Assembly: GCF_038096165.1 (NCBI RefSeq)
Contig: NZ_CP151076.1
Span: forward strand, 1,922,001-1,986,000
DNA: 64,000 bases
From: Pseudomonas sp. G.S.17
Lineage (GTDB): Bacteria > Pseudomonadota > Gammaproteobacteria > Pseudomonadales > Pseudomonadaceae
Direction: 5' to 3'
In this document: piece after piece, positions 1-8,341 of the stretch
Layout of the letters: each line of letters opens with the position of its first letter
How positions within the stretch are numbered: the first letter of the stretch is position 1
Position numbers and translations under genes: made by a program
Notes under the pieces: generated by a model
The model's input: the letters and a program-made list of their open reading frames with translations, nothing else
Told to the model about the DNA's origin: nothing
Databases searched by the model: none

Positions 1-470
1 ACGGGGAACAATGAAAGGCCAATCGAGGTGATTACCGTGCCGGTCACCAGCGGCGGGAAGAAACGCACGATCTTCGACATGAACGGCGCGATCAACAGGC
101 CAAAGAAACCGGCCGCAATGGTCGCACCGAAAATGCCCGGCATGCCGATCCCCGGCGTTCCGGCCATCACCACCATGCTGCCGACTGCGGCGAAACTGGC
201 GCCCATCATCACTGGCATGCGAATCCCCAACGGGCCGATGCCCAGGGATTGCACGACCGTGGCAATGCCAGCGACCAGCAGGTCGGCGTTGATCAGAAAG
301 GCGATTTCTTCCCGGGACAAGCCGGCGGCCTGACCGATGATCAGCGGCACGGCGATGGCGCCGCCGTACATCAAGAGAACGTGTTGCAGGCCCACCAGGA
401 ACAATTGCAGCAGTGGCAGGGGCTGTCTTGGCGGCGCGGCGGGGATGCGCGCGTGAGTGGACTCGGACAT
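1..470 (-). CDS. NCS2-family purine (urate/xanthine) permease, N-terminal part
   Basis: This gene runs off the left edge; 156 codons are visible. The start is the ATG at 470. The product begins MSESTHARIP and then has the NCS2 N-terminal signature (LVGLQHVLLMYGGAIAIPL) and the GIRMPVMMGASF segment, with several hydrophobic stretches, so it is an inner-membrane nucleobase:cation symporter. It is the last visible gene of a minus-strand run with puuE, uraD, alc, allA and puuD. That context suggests uptake of urate or xanthine, but the exact substrate cannot be read from the fragment. The C-terminal substrate motif lies outside the window. Confidence 0.88.
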   Translation of the reverse strand, partial: MSESTHARIPAAPPRQPLPLLQLFLVGLQHVLLMYGGAIAVPLIIGQAAGLSREEIAFLINADLLVAGIATVVQSLGIGPLGIRMPVMMGASFAAVGSMVVMAGTPGIGMPGIFGATIAAGFFGLLIAPFMSKIVRFFPPLVTGTVITSIGLSLFP

Positions 471-561
471 GCAACACCTCGGATTTTGTTTTTATTTTTA
501 TGGGCAGCGGGGCTGACCGGTACAACGTTTGGATCACGACATCGGGTAAACCGTTGACGAC

Positions 562-652
562 TGTAGGAGCGAATTTATTCGCGAAGAGGCCGGTACATGC
601 ACCGACTGGCGTCAGGCATGACAGTGCATTCGCGAGCAAGCTCGCTCCCACC
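562..652. repeat. REP-type inverted repeat pair
   Basis: Two palindromic elements face each other: TGTAGGAGCGAATTTATTCG at the left and GCGAGCAAGCTCGCTCCCA at the right, about 90 bases apart. They lie in the gap between puuD and the permease. The arrangement matches paired REP elements (REPIN-like) of fluorescens pseudomonads. Confidence 0.85.
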
Positions 653-665
653 GAGGGGCGTTACC

Positions 666-1955
666 TCAATTAGTCTGCGCCCCTTTATCAATCCATTGCC
701 CCAGCAACTCACGTTCCTGTTGGGTCATCTGGGTGATGTTGCCCAGCGGCATGATTTGCGAAACCACGGCCTGGGCCTGGATACGCGGCGCCAGTTGCTG
801 GATCTGCTGCGGCGTGTCGAACATGATTCCGGCCGGTGCGGTACTGAACAGCGGGCTGGTGGGCTTGGCCGAATGACACACCGCGCAGCGTTCCTGAATC
901 ACGCTGTGCACCTTGTCGAAATCGACACCGGGGCTGGCCTTGGCAACCTCAACCGGCGCGGGCGCAGGTTCGGGCCGGGGTTCGTCATGGCGATAACCGC
1001 CAATGGCCGTACCCGGCAGCGGCTGATAGTCGATCTTCGCTGCTTCCGGTGCTCTTGGCATTTGCGCAGGACCGGTCACGTAGGCCAGACACAACATGCC
1101 GAGGGCTGCGACGGGCAACGTCCAGGCGTATTTATGGCTGTTGTGACGGGTGTTGAAGTAGTGCCGAACCAGCACCGCCAAAACCGCGATCCCGGCCAGG
1201 ATCAACCAGTTGTACTGGCTGCCGTAAGTGCTCGGGAAGTGGTTGCTGATCATGATGAACAGCACCGGCAAGGTGAAATAGTTGTTGTGCCGCGAACGCA
1301 ACAGGCCCTTGGCGGGCAGCGATGGGTCCGGCGTGCGGTTCTCGGCGATGGCCGCTACTAGCGCACGCTGGGCGGGCATGATGATGCGGAATACGTTGCC
1401 GACCATGATCGTGCCGATGATCGCGCCGACATGCAGATAAGCGCCGCGCCCGCTGAATACTTTGCTGAAACCGTAGGCCGCAGCGATCAACAGCACGAAC
1501 AGGATAAAGCCGAGCAGGGCAGGGCGTTTGCCCAACGCCGAGTCGCAGAGAAAGCTGTACACGAACCAGCCGACGAACAACGAACCGAGACCCAGTGCCA
1601 CGCCTTCAAGGCCGGACAGGCTGCTGCCCGGAGCCAGCAGATACAGGGTCGGATTGGCGTAAAACACTACGCACAGCAGCGCGACGCCGGACATCCAGGT
1701 GAAATACGCTTCCCATTTGAACCAGTGCAGGTTGTCGGGCATGGTCGGCGGGGCGAGCTTGTACTTTTCCAGGTGATAGATGCCGCCACCATGAATGGCC
1801 CACAAATCCCCGGACAGACCGTCACGCGGGTTGACCCGGTTGAGGTTGTTTTCCAGCCAGACGAAATAGAAGGACGCGCCGATCCAGGCGATCCCGACAA
1901 TCATGTGAATCCAGCGCACGCTTAGATTCAGCCATTCCATCAAATGTGCTTCCAC
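666..1955 (-). CDS. puuD: Urate hydroxylase PuuD, membrane protein with C-terminal cytochrome c domain
   Basis: PuuD oxidises urate to 5-hydroxyisourate and passes electrons to the respiratory chain. The 429-residue protein has an N-terminal DUF989 membrane part with about eight hydrophobic segments (for example WIHMIVGIAWIGASFYFVWLE, residues about 15-35). A proline/alanine-rich linker follows near residue 325, then a cytochrome c domain with CAVCH at 357-361 and a likely Met axial ligand in IMPLGN. Length is as expected for the family. Start is uncertain between 1955 and an internal ATG at 1940 (MEWLNLSV). No cofactor-free uricase gene is seen, so PuuD supplies the urate step here. It lies between allA and the permease, with repeats in both flanking gaps. 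Confidence 0.93.
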   Translation of the reverse strand: MEAHLMEWLNLSVRWIHMIVGIAWIGASFYFVWLENNLNRVNPRDGLSGDLWAIHGGGIYHLEKYKLAPPTMPDNLHWFKWEAYFTWMSGVALLCVVFYANPTLYLLAPGSSLSGLEGVALGLGSLFVGWFVYSFLCDSALGKRPALLGFILFVLLIAAAYGFSKVFSGRGAYLHVGAIIGTIMVGNVFRIIMPAQRALVAAIAENRTPDPSLPAKGLLRSRHNNYFTLPVLFIMISNHFPSTYGSQYNWLILAGIAVLAVLVRHYFNTRHNSHKYAWTLPVAALGMLCLAYVTGPAQMPRAPEAAKIDYQPLPGTAIGGYRHDEPRPEPAPAPVEVAKASPGVDFDKVHSVIQERCAVCHSAKPTSPLFSTAPAGIMFDTPQQIQQLAPRIQAQAVVSQIMPLGNITQMTQQERELLGQWIDKGAQTN

Positions 1956-2015
1956 GGTTTTTACCTTTTGCCTGTCGTCACTACGGACGTTCAGACCCTT
2001 CTCTTATCGCAGCTG

Positions 2016-2142
2016 GCGTGAAAACTACTCCGCTCGGCAATACTGCGTTGAAAACAGGCTCGGACTGCTCATTTAGAAGCCTAAACTCCGCGTCCTCGCC
2101 TGTTTTCGCCTTGTCTTGCCTTCGCTCGCTACGTTTTCACGC
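2016..2142. repeat. Long inverted repeat, copy 1 (127 bp)
   Basis: The outer arms are GCGTGAAAAC (left) and GTTTTCACGC (right). Inside are AAAACAGGC and GCCTGTTTT arms around a short loop containing CTCATTTAGA. A second, closely similar copy lies at 41888-42025. The right arm supplies the last codon and the TGA stop of allA. Confidence 0.85.
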
Positions 2143-2649
2143 AACCTGCTGGTGGGGGTCGAGAACCAGCCTCTGGCTCTCAGTGAAGAAATGCTCATCG
2201 CAGTTATTGCCAGTTCCACTGCGATCAACCACCAGGAAGTCATCCCGCTTTTCGATCGTCAGCACCGGGTGGTGCCAGACGCCGCGATGGTAATTAACGC
2301 CCTGCCTGCCATTGGAAATGAAGGCGCGGGCCAACTCTGATTCAGGCACATCGCCAAGTGGCGCGACCACGATCAGAAAGGGGTTGCCGAGCAGCGGCAC
2401 GAACGCCTGGCTGCCCAGCGGATGGCGCTCCAGCATGCACAGCGTCAACGGCATTTCCAGCGCCTCGGCGCGGAAGATGCTGATGATCGCCTTGTCATCC
2501 GGCGTTGCGGTTTCCACTTCGGCCAGACGATGAAAACGCATGGTCGAGCCGTTGTTGATCATGAAGTGATCGCTGCCGTCGGTTTCGATGACGTCACCGA
2601 AAGGGGCGAAAGCTTCTTTGGTCAACGGCTCGATGGTCAATGTGCGCAT
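2137..2649 (-). CDS. allA: Ureidoglycolate lyase AllA
   Basis: AllA cleaves ureidoglycolate to glyoxylate and urea, the last step of allantoin use. The 170-residue product starts MRTLTIEPLTKEAFAPFGDV, the typical N-terminus, at the ATG at 2649; upstream in-frame codons run through a repeat and are not part of the gene. Family landmarks include the ERHPLGSQAF segment and VVDRSGTGNNCDEH near the C-terminus. The final Ala codon and the TGA stop lie in the arm of the long repeat at 2016-2142, so the C-terminus has probably been reshaped by that insertion. It is preceded by alc across a 146-base gap that also carries a repeat. Confidence 0.93.
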   Translation of the reverse strand: MRTLTIEPLTKEAFAPFGDVIETDGSDHFMINNGSTMRFHRLAEVETATPDDKAIISIFRAEALEMPLTLCMLERHPLGSQAFVPLLGNPFLIVVAPLGDVPESELARAFISNGRQGVNYHRGVWHHPVLTIEKRDDFLVVDRSGTGNNCDEHFFTESQRLVLDPHQQVA

Positions 2650-2694
2650 GTTGGGTCTTCTGTTCTTGAGTTCAATTGATTCCATACTGACGAC

Positions 2695-2788
2695 CCGTAG
2701 GACCGGCTTTAGCCGGGAGGGGGTCCACACATTCGATGCAATTGTTGCGTCAGGAATGCCTGCTCCCGGCTAAAGCCGGTCCTGCGGG
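2695..2788. repeat. REP-type inverted repeat pair (CCGGCTTTAGCCGG type)
   Basis: The elements GTAGGACCGGCTTTAGCCGG and CCCGGCTAAAGCCGGTCCTG face each other across about 45 bases in the alc-allA gap. Confidence 0.85.
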
Positions 2789-2795
2789 TAATCGG

Positions 2796-3791
2796 TCACT
2801 TCGACACTTTACCCAGCACTCGAAGACGACTCACCCCACCATCCGGGAACACATTCAGGCGGATATGGGTGATCGGTCCCAGCGCCTTGATCTGCTCGGC
2901 GAACTCGTGCTCGGCATGCATTTGCAGTTTCTGGCTGGGCAGCAATTCGCGCCAGAACAGGCTCTGGGTTTCGATCTGATTATCGGTGCCGCCCTTGACG
3001 AACGCGCCCTGGATCGAGCAGCTGTCCGGGTAGTTGCCCTTGAAGTGCAAGGTGTCGACGATGACTTTCTCGACTTCCCCGGCATGACCCAGGGCAACGA
3101 TTACCCAGTCATTGCCTGGCGTGCGACGGCGCGCGGTTTCCCAGCCGTCGCCCATGTTCACGCCACGGCCCGGATTGAGGATGTTGCTCATGCGTCCGAA
3201 GTGCTCGTCGGAACAGGCCAGGGCCCGACCGCCGTTGAGCGCCGAGGCCAGATCGACCTGCTCGTTGTCAGCCACCGCCGACCAGTCGCGGAACGGGATG
3301 CCGTAGACCCGCAAACGCGCAACGCCGCCATCAGGGTAGATATTGAAGCGCAAGTGGCTGAACGCCTGATCGTTGCTGATTTCATGGAAGTGATGGCTGT
3401 CGCCGTTCAGTTCCACCGCCGAGAGGATTTCCGTCCACTGGGTGCCGTCATCCGGTTCGCCGGAGGCCAGGAAACAGGCTTCCAGCGACGCCGAAGGCGG
3501 ATAGTTGCCGGTGAAGAACGAGGTGTCGATGTCCACGCCTTTGATCGAGCCAGCAACACCCAGGCGGATCACCGCGCTGTCGTAACCTTCGAAACGTTTG
3601 CGGCGCGACTCCCAGCCGTCCATCCACTTGCCGTTGTCATCGAACACGCCTTCCTTGAACACGGCAGGCGTGGGCTGGAACAAACGGTTGGCGTCGGCGA
3701 ACCAATCGTCGGTGACGGAAATGATTTTGGTGCCCAGGCGCGCATCGGCCAGGTTGACGAATTTTTCGAAGGGTACGGCGTAAGCTTTCAT
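2796..3791 (-). CDS. alc: Allantoicase
   Basis: Allantoicase hydrolyses allantoate to ureidoglycolate and urea. The 331-residue protein shows two repeats of the allantoicase (galactose-binding-like) domain, each with a WESRRKR/WETARRR core (residues about 60 and 215), a [16 protein letters not shown] / [16 protein letters not shown] strand pair, and an [20 protein letters not shown] ending. The start [11 protein letters not shown] at 3791 is the usual one; an in-frame ATG at 3842 only adds a non-conserved extension. The stop of uraD lies 63 bases upstream in the same operon. Confidence 0.95.
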   Translation of the reverse strand: MKAYAVPFEKFVNLADARLGTKIISVTDDWFADANRLFQPTPAVFKEGVFDDNGKWMDGWESRRKRFEGYDSAVIRLGVAGSIKGVDIDTSFFTGNYPPSASLEACFLASGEPDDGTQWTEILSAVELNGDSHHFHEISNDQAFSHLRFNIYPDGGVARLRVYGIPFRDWSAVADNEQVDLASALNGGRALACSDEHFGRMSNILNPGRGVNMGDGWETARRRTPGNDWVIVALGHAGEVEKVIVDTLHFKGNYPDSCSIQGAFVKGGTDNQIETQSLFWRELLPSQKLQMHAEHEFAEQIKALGPITHIRLNVFPDGGVSRLRVLGKVSK

Positions 3792-3854
3792 TCTTTTTGT
3801 CTGCCTTTTTTCAGTCGGTGGCGTGGGAATGGTCGGTTGCAAAAGTGGTATGCA

Positions 3855-4370
3855 TCACAAGGCCTGCAAACGAAACAGCGCAATCTTGTTGATCTCCACC
3901 AGAGCGCAGGCGAATTCGGTTTCCAGCGGATTGTGAATGCGCGTTTCGAATGCGGCGAGGATCTGATGCCGGTTGCTGCCTTTGACCGCCATGATGAAGG
4001 GGAACGCAAACTTCGCTTTATAGGCGTCGTTCAGCTCGGTGAAGCGCTGGAACTCTTCAGCCGTGCATTGGTGGATCCCGGCGCCCGCTTGTTCGTGGGT
4101 GCTGGCTTCGGTCAGTTGGCCTTGCACGGCGGCTTTGCCGGCAAGGTCCGGGTGAGCGTTGATCAACGCCAGTTGTGCGGCGTGATCAGCACTCAACAGG
4201 ATGTCGCTCATGCGCGCATGCAGCGTCTCGATAACGTCGAGTTCCGCGCCCTGGCCTTTGTCGTAGGCCTGCTCGGCAACCCAAGGCGAATGTTCGTAGA
4301 TGTCGGCGAATGCGCTGACAAAATCTTCGCGGCTCAGGGCCGAGGGTTTGACCGTCTTGAAATGGCTCAC
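3855..4370 (-). CDS. uraD: OHCU decarboxylase UraD
   Basis: UraD converts 2-oxo-4-hydroxy-4-carboxy-5-ureidoimidazoline to S-allantoin. The 171-residue all-helical protein carries the active-site motif INAHPDLAGKAA (catalytic His in HPDL) followed by LTEASTHEQAGAG, and a C-terminal KGSNRHQILAAFETRIHNP segment, all typical of the family. Its ATG overlaps the stop of puuE by four bases, indicating translational coupling. UraD and UraH together replace the slow spontaneous decay of the PuuD product. Confidence 0.95.
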   Translation of the reverse strand: MSHFKTVKPSALSREDFVSAFADIYEHSPWVAEQAYDKGQGAELDVIETLHARMSDILLSADHAAQLALINAHPDLAGKAAVQGQLTEASTHEQAGAGIHQCTAEEFQRFTELNDAYKAKFAFPFIMAVKGSNRHQILAAFETRIHNPLETEFACALVEINKIALFRLQAL

Positions 4371-5302
4371 AGCGCAGCCTCTGTCTGTGGATTGAACGGG
4401 TGTTCGGCGTGCCAGTGGCGAGCAATGTCGACGCGGCGGGTAAACCAGACCTGCTCATGACTTTTTGCATATTCGATAAAGCGCTTGAGCGCAGCAAGTC
4501 GGGCAGGGCGGCCGATCAGGCGGCAATGCAGGCCGATGGAAAGCATCTTCGGCGCTTCGGCGCCCTCGGCGTACAACACGTCGAACGCGTCTTTCAGATA
4601 CTGGAAAAACTGCTCGCCATTGTTGAAACCCTGCACCTGAGTGAAGCGCATGTCATTGGTGTCCAGGGTGTACGGAATCACCAGATGCGCCTTGCCGGTG
4701 GGGTTGTTCGGCTCCCAATACGGCAGGTCGTCGTCATAGGTGTCGCAATCGTAGAGAAATCCGCCTTCCTCCATGACCAGTCGCCGGGTATTCGGGCCGG
4801 TGCGGCCGGTGTACCAGCCCAGCGGACGTTCACCGCTGATCTCGGTGAGGATGCGGATCGCTTCGAGCATGTGCTCGCGCTCCTGGGCCTCGTCCATGTA
4901 CTGATAGTCGATCCAGCGATAACCATGGCTGCAGATTTCATGGCCTGCGGCGACCATGGCGCGGATCACATCCGGATGCCGTTGCGCGGCCATGGCCACC
5001 GCAAAAATCGTCAGCGGAATATCAAATTCCCTGAACAGCTTGAGGATGCGCCACACACCGGCGCGACTGCCGTATTCGTAGAGCGATTCCATGCTCATGT
5101 TGCGCTCGCCCTGCAGCGGTTGCGCGGAGACCATTTCCGAAAGGAAGGCTTCGGACTCCTTGTCGCCATGCAGGATATTGCGTTCGCCGCCTTCCTCGTA
5201 ATTGAGCACAAACGACAAGGCAATACGTGCGTTGCCCGGCCAGTGTGGATGGGGCGGGTTGCTGCCGTAGCCGATCAGGTCGCGTGGGTAGTCAGCGCTC
5301 AC
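4367..5302 (-). CDS. puuE: Cofactor-independent allantoinase PuuE
   Basis: PuuE opens the hydantoin ring of allantoin to give allantoate. The 311-residue product belongs to the polysaccharide deacetylase fold, not the amidohydrolase (AllB) type. It begins SADYPRDLIGYGSNPPHP after the initiator and has RIALSFVLNYEEGGERN, the SHGYRW segment and LGWYTGRTGPNTR. I chose the GTG at 5302 because GGAAG lies just upstream and the protein begins at the conserved N-terminus; a longer in-frame start at 5347 is not supported. It is the first gene of the minus-strand operon and is divergent from uraH. Two palindromes of the GTATAC type lie in the shared promoter region. Confidence 0.95.
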   Translation of the reverse strand: MSADYPRDLIGYGSNPPHPHWPGNARIALSFVLNYEEGGERNILHGDKESEAFLSEMVSAQPLQGERNMSMESLYEYGSRAGVWRILKLFREFDIPLTIFAVAMAAQRHPDVIRAMVAAGHEICSHGYRWIDYQYMDEAQEREHMLEAIRILTEISGERPLGWYTGRTGPNTRRLVMEEGGFLYDCDTYDDDLPYWEPNNPTGKAHLVIPYTLDTNDMRFTQVQGFNNGEQFFQYLKDAFDVLYAEGAEAPKMLSIGLHCRLIGRPARLAALKRFIEYAKSHEQVWFTRRVDIARHWHAEHPFNPQTEAAL

Positions 5303-5673
5303 TGCAGTCTTCCTCGTGTCGGTGTGTCGTATCTCGCAGGGGGGCAATGGTCTTGCCTGCTTTCACTGCGGCGTTGAGATTGTATACAACTTTGTTTTCA
5401 CTTTGTAACCCTGTTTTTTCGCCTTCCTGATGAGAAGTAACGTTGCAAGAAACTTGCCTGACTGGTCAGGTTCCAGTGAAAAACCTCAACGATATCCTCA
5501 ATTCCCGATAAAACGGTCTACTGTGCCTGCGTATGGATTTCCATTGCGGAAAAGCACTTTTAATTGTGTACAACTTTCTATGAAAGTGTCTTAATCGTGC
5601 CTTGCTCAAATTTTTAAGCACTGTTTTGAGGCGAGCACGACACTTTTATTCACTGATGAGGCGCAGACGAGCA
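5303..5673. promoter_or_regulatory. Divergent puuE-uraH promoter region with candidate operators
   Basis: This 371-base gap has no gene. It holds the perfect palindrome TTGTATACAA at 5380-5389, the near copy TTGTGTACAA at 5564-5573 (both followed by CTTT), and a separate palindrome CCTGACTGGTCAGG at 5457-5470. The GTATAC core fits the general GntR operator pattern, and a GntR gene with similar sites in its own promoter lies at 8342. Binding is an inference. Confidence 0.6.
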
Positions 5674-6027
5674 ATGGGAAGATTGACGACGCATGTACTG
5701 GACGCTGCACACGGCTGCCCCGGCAGCGCTATCAAGGTCGAACTGTACCGGGTTGAAGGCGAGCGCCTGGACCGGATTGCCAGTACCGTGACCAACAGCG
5801 ATGGCCGTTGCGATGGGCCGTTGTTACAGGGCGATGATTACCGTTCGGGTGTGTATCAGCTGCAATTTCATGCTGGCGATTACTACCGTGCTCGCGGCAC
5901 TGCATTGCCGAATCCGGCCTTTCTGGATGTGGTGGTGTTGCGCTTCGGTATTGACGCGGGTCAGGAGCACTATCACGTACCGCTGTTAATCTCGCCCTAC
6001 AGCTATTCGACCTATCGCGGCAGCTAG
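5674..6027 (+). CDS. uraH: 5-hydroxyisourate hydrolase UraH (transthyretin-like)
   Basis: UraH hydrolyses 5-hydroxyisourate, the PuuD product, to OHCU. The 117-residue product has the family hallmarks: N-terminal LTTHVLDAAHGCPG with the active-site His, and the C-terminal signature ending YSTYRGS, preceded by HYHVPLLISPY. The ATG at 5674 gives the standard N-terminus MGRLTTHVLD; an earlier in-frame ATG at 5602 would add 24 basic residues not found in the family. It is transcribed divergently from puuE and is followed by a good terminator. Confidence 0.95.
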   Translation: MGRLTTHVLDAAHGCPGSAIKVELYRVEGERLDRIASTVTNSDGRCDGPLLQGDDYRSGVYQLQFHAGDYYRARGTALPNPAFLDVVVLRFGIDAGQEHYHVPLLISPYSYSTYRGS

Positions 6028-6057
6028 ATCGCCACGACAGGTCCGACGGTTACCTTG

Positions 6058-6082
6058 CCCGCCCACACTGCGGGTTTTTTTT
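6058..6082 (+). terminator. Rho-independent terminator after uraH
   Basis: The stem CCCGC (6058-6062) pairs with GCGGG (6070-6074) around a 7-base loop and is followed by eight T residues, 30 bases after the uraH stop. Confidence 0.85.
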
Positions 6083-6109
6083 GGTCGGTATTGCGCCTTG
6101 TAGGAGGGG

Positions 6110-6201
6110 ACTTGTCCCCGAAAGGCGGTAGCTCAGGCAGCGTTCACCTTGCGGATTATCGTTGTCAGGGCCATCGCATTCGGGGACAAGTCCCCTCCTA
6201 C
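6110..6201. repeat. REP-type inverted repeat pair (GGGGACTTGTCCCC type)
   Basis: GGAGGGGACTTGTCCCCGA and its inverse CGGGGACAAGTCCCCTCC enclose about 50 bases between uraH and a truncated transporter gene. Confidence 0.85.
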
Positions 6202-6240
6202 CGGTCGTTAGATATTAGGGAGCGGGTTTGAATCAGCGAC

Positions 6241-6579
6241 TCAACAACGAAGCCGCTCCCGCAGTACCAAACAACCCGGCGCAGTTGCCGGTTGACGTGA
6301 TTGCCGCCAGCTTTGCCAGGCCAGGTAAAACAGATACAGGCCGCCGACGATTTTCAGCGCGCTAAACAACTGTTCCGAAGCCAGCAGCAACGCCCCAAGG
6401 CCTAACGCCGAAGCGCTGAGCAAGCACACCGAAGCGAGCACGCCGCCGAGAAACGCCGGATACGAGCGCAGCAGGCCGTAATTCAGGCTGTTGCTGATCA
6501 TCAGCAGCGATAACGGTCCCGGTATCAGAATCACCACCAACGCGGCGCCACTGAACAGCAGCCAGGTTTCCAGGGTCAT
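6241..6579 (-). pseudogene. LysE/RhtB-family exporter, truncated to the N-terminal half
   Basis: The 112-residue reading frame starts MTLETWLLFSGAALVVILIPGPLSLLMI, a clear LysE/RhtB N-terminus with the conserved PGP, and continues through three hydrophobic segments to LYLFYLAWQSWR. Family members are usually about 200 residues, so the last membrane segments are missing and the frame ends in an unrelated tail (GCLVLRERLRC). The remaining distance to the repeat at 6201 is only about 40 bases, which suggests that a deletion next to the repeat removed the 3' half. It is probably not functional; sequencing error is less likely because no continuation is seen in other frames. Confidence 0.7.
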
Positions 6580-6606
6580 GCGGTGTGCTCCTTCAAATGC
6601 TTGGAA

Positions 6607-7953
6607 CTACAGAAAAATAAACTTGGCAATGAAGATCGCGCACAGCACCCACAGGCTGACCGAGATTTCCTTGTGCTTGCCGGTGCCCGCCTTCAGCACC
6701 ACGTAAGTGATGAAGCCCAGTGCAATGCCATCGGCCACGGAAAAGGTCAGCGGCATCATGATCGCCGTGACAATCGCCGGAATGCTGTCGGTGGCTTCGT
6801 CCCAGTTGATATGGGCCATGCCGCCCATCATCAGCATCGCGACATAGATCAGCGCGCCTGCTGTGGCGTAAGCGGGAATCATGCCAGCCAGCGGCGCAAA
6901 AAACATCGCCGCGATAAACAACACGCCCACGGTCACGGCCGTCAGCCCGGTGCGTCCACCTGCTGCAACGCCTGCCGCGCTTTCCACATAACTGGTCACC
7001 GGCGGTACGCCGACCATGGCGCCGAACACACTGGACGCGCTGTCGGCCTTCAATGCCCTGGAGAGGTTTTCGATCTTTCCGTCGGCCCGGACCAGCCCGG
7101 CGCGCTGGGCGACGCCCATCAATGTCCCGGCGGTATCGAACATGTGCACGAACAGAAAGGCCAGCACCACGCTGATCATGCTGACGTTGAACACGCCTTT
7201 GATATCCATCGCCATCCAGGTCGGCGCAAGGCTCGGCGGCGTCGACAAAATGCCCTGATAATGCACCAGCCCCAGACCCCAGCCGGCCAGCGTCACGGCA
7301 ATGATGCTGATCAGGATCGCGCCAAACACCCGGTGGTAACTGAGCACCGCGATCATCAGAAAGCAGATCGCTGCCAGCAACGGCCCCGGCTCGCGCAGGG
7401 AACCGAGCTTGATCAGCGTCGCCGGGCTGTCGACCACAATGCCCGCCGTCTTCAAGCCGATCAGCCCGAGAAACAGGCCAACCCCGGCGCCCATGGCAAA
7501 GCGCAGGCTGACCGGAATGCTGTTGAGCAGCCATTCACGCACCCTGGACAAGGTCAAGAACATGAAAATTACCCCGGAAATAAACACCGCGCCCAGCGCC
7601 GTCTCCCAGTTGTAACCCATGGTGCCGACCACGGTGTAAGTGAAGAACGCATTCAGGCCCATGCCCGGCGCCAGGCCCACTGGCCAGTTGGCGTACAGGC
7701 CCATCAACAGGCAACCCAGGGCTGCCGCGATGCAGGTGGCGACGAATGCTGCGCCGTGGTCGATCCCGGCGTCGGCCATGATGTTCGGGTTGACGAAGAT
7801 GATGTAAGCCATGGTGATGAACGTGGTCATCCCCGCCAGCAGCTCGGTTTTGACGGTGGTGCCGTGCAGGCTCAGTTTGAAAATGCGTTCCAGAAGACCG
7901 CTTCGTGGCGGCGTGAGATCCAGCGGCGTTGCTTCGGATTTGCGGCTTTCCAC
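6607..7953 (-). CDS. AzgA-type NCS2 guanine/hypoxanthine/adenine permease
   Basis: This inner-membrane symporter has 448 residues with 12 or so hydrophobic segments. Landmarks of the AzgA/GhxP branch are TTVKTELLAGMTTFITMAYIIFVNP near residue 36, the substrate motif GLNAFFTYTVV, LFVHMFDTAGTLMGVA, and SYVESAAGVAAGGRTGLTA. I chose the GTG at 7953 because GAGGGG lies 7 bases upstream; a TTG at 7968 lacks a ribosome site. It probably feeds guanine or hypoxanthine to GuaD and XdhAB. It is divergent from the GntR gene at 8342, with palindromes between them. Confidence 0.92.
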   Translation of the reverse strand: MESRKSEATPLDLTPPRSGLLERIFKLSLHGTTVKTELLAGMTTFITMAYIIFVNPNIMADAGIDHGAAFVATCIAAALGCLLMGLYANWPVGLAPGMGLNAFFTYTVVGTMGYNWETALGAVFISGVIFMFLTLSRVREWLLNSIPVSLRFAMGAGVGLFLGLIGLKTAGIVVDSPATLIKLGSLREPGPLLAAICFLMIAVLSYHRVFGAILISIIAVTLAGWGLGLVHYQGILSTPPSLAPTWMAMDIKGVFNVSMISVVLAFLFVHMFDTAGTLMGVAQRAGLVRADGKIENLSRALKADSASSVFGAMVGVPPVTSYVESAAGVAAGGRTGLTAVTVGVLFIAAMFFAPLAGMIPAYATAGALIYVAMLMMGGMAHINWDEATDSIPAIVTAIMMPLTFSVADGIALGFITYVVLKAGTGKHKEISVSLWVLCAIFIAKFIFL

Positions 7954-8341
7954 AGCGGTACCCCTCAAGAATTTTTGTTGTTTTAACCGGCGGCATCAGG
8001 CGGCGCCGTGAGGTGAAGCGTGGCGGGTTTCGTTATTTGTTGACCATAAGGTCAGAAACTCGCACGAGACGGATTATGCGTTTGTATACAAATAAAGCAA
8101 ATAATGTTTTTTCTGTTGTATCGAAAATTATCGGGATTGTGTGCATAAGCCAGACGATGCAATGAGCGACTGATCCGTGTGGGAGCGAGCTCGCTCGCGA
8201 AGCGATATTTCAGTCTCAAAATTGTTGTGGCCTGACCGTGCTCTTCGCGAGCAAGCTCGCTCCCACATAGCGCGGTTGTTCAACAGACCTGTGTACAATG
8301 CGCCGATCCTTTTCACCTCGACTCACTGCCCACGAGCGCCC
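7954..8341. promoter_or_regulatory. Divergent permease-GntR promoter region with candidate operators
   Basis: This 388-base gap holds TGACCATAAGGTCA (8041-8054), the perfect palindrome TTTGTATACAAA (8081-8092), a REP pair (8178-8267), and CTGTGTACAA (8289-8298) about 45 bases before the GntR start. The GTATAC/GTGTAC elements repeat those at puuE-uraH, and the TGAC-N6-GTCA element repeats those before xdhA. The last site is placed for autoregulation. Regulator identity is inferred. Confidence 0.55.
8178..8267. repeat. REP-type inverted repeat pair (GAGCTCGCTCGC type)
   Basis: TGTGGGAGCGAGCTCGCTCG and GCGAGCAAGCTCGCTCCCAC are inverted, about 50 bases apart, upstream of the GntR gene. Confidence 0.85.

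Noticed and set aside
2736..4460. Open frame of 574 codons on the plus strand
   Set aside because: Runs antisense across alc and uraD, both clearly real; translation is Arg/Gly/Ala-rich without motifs.
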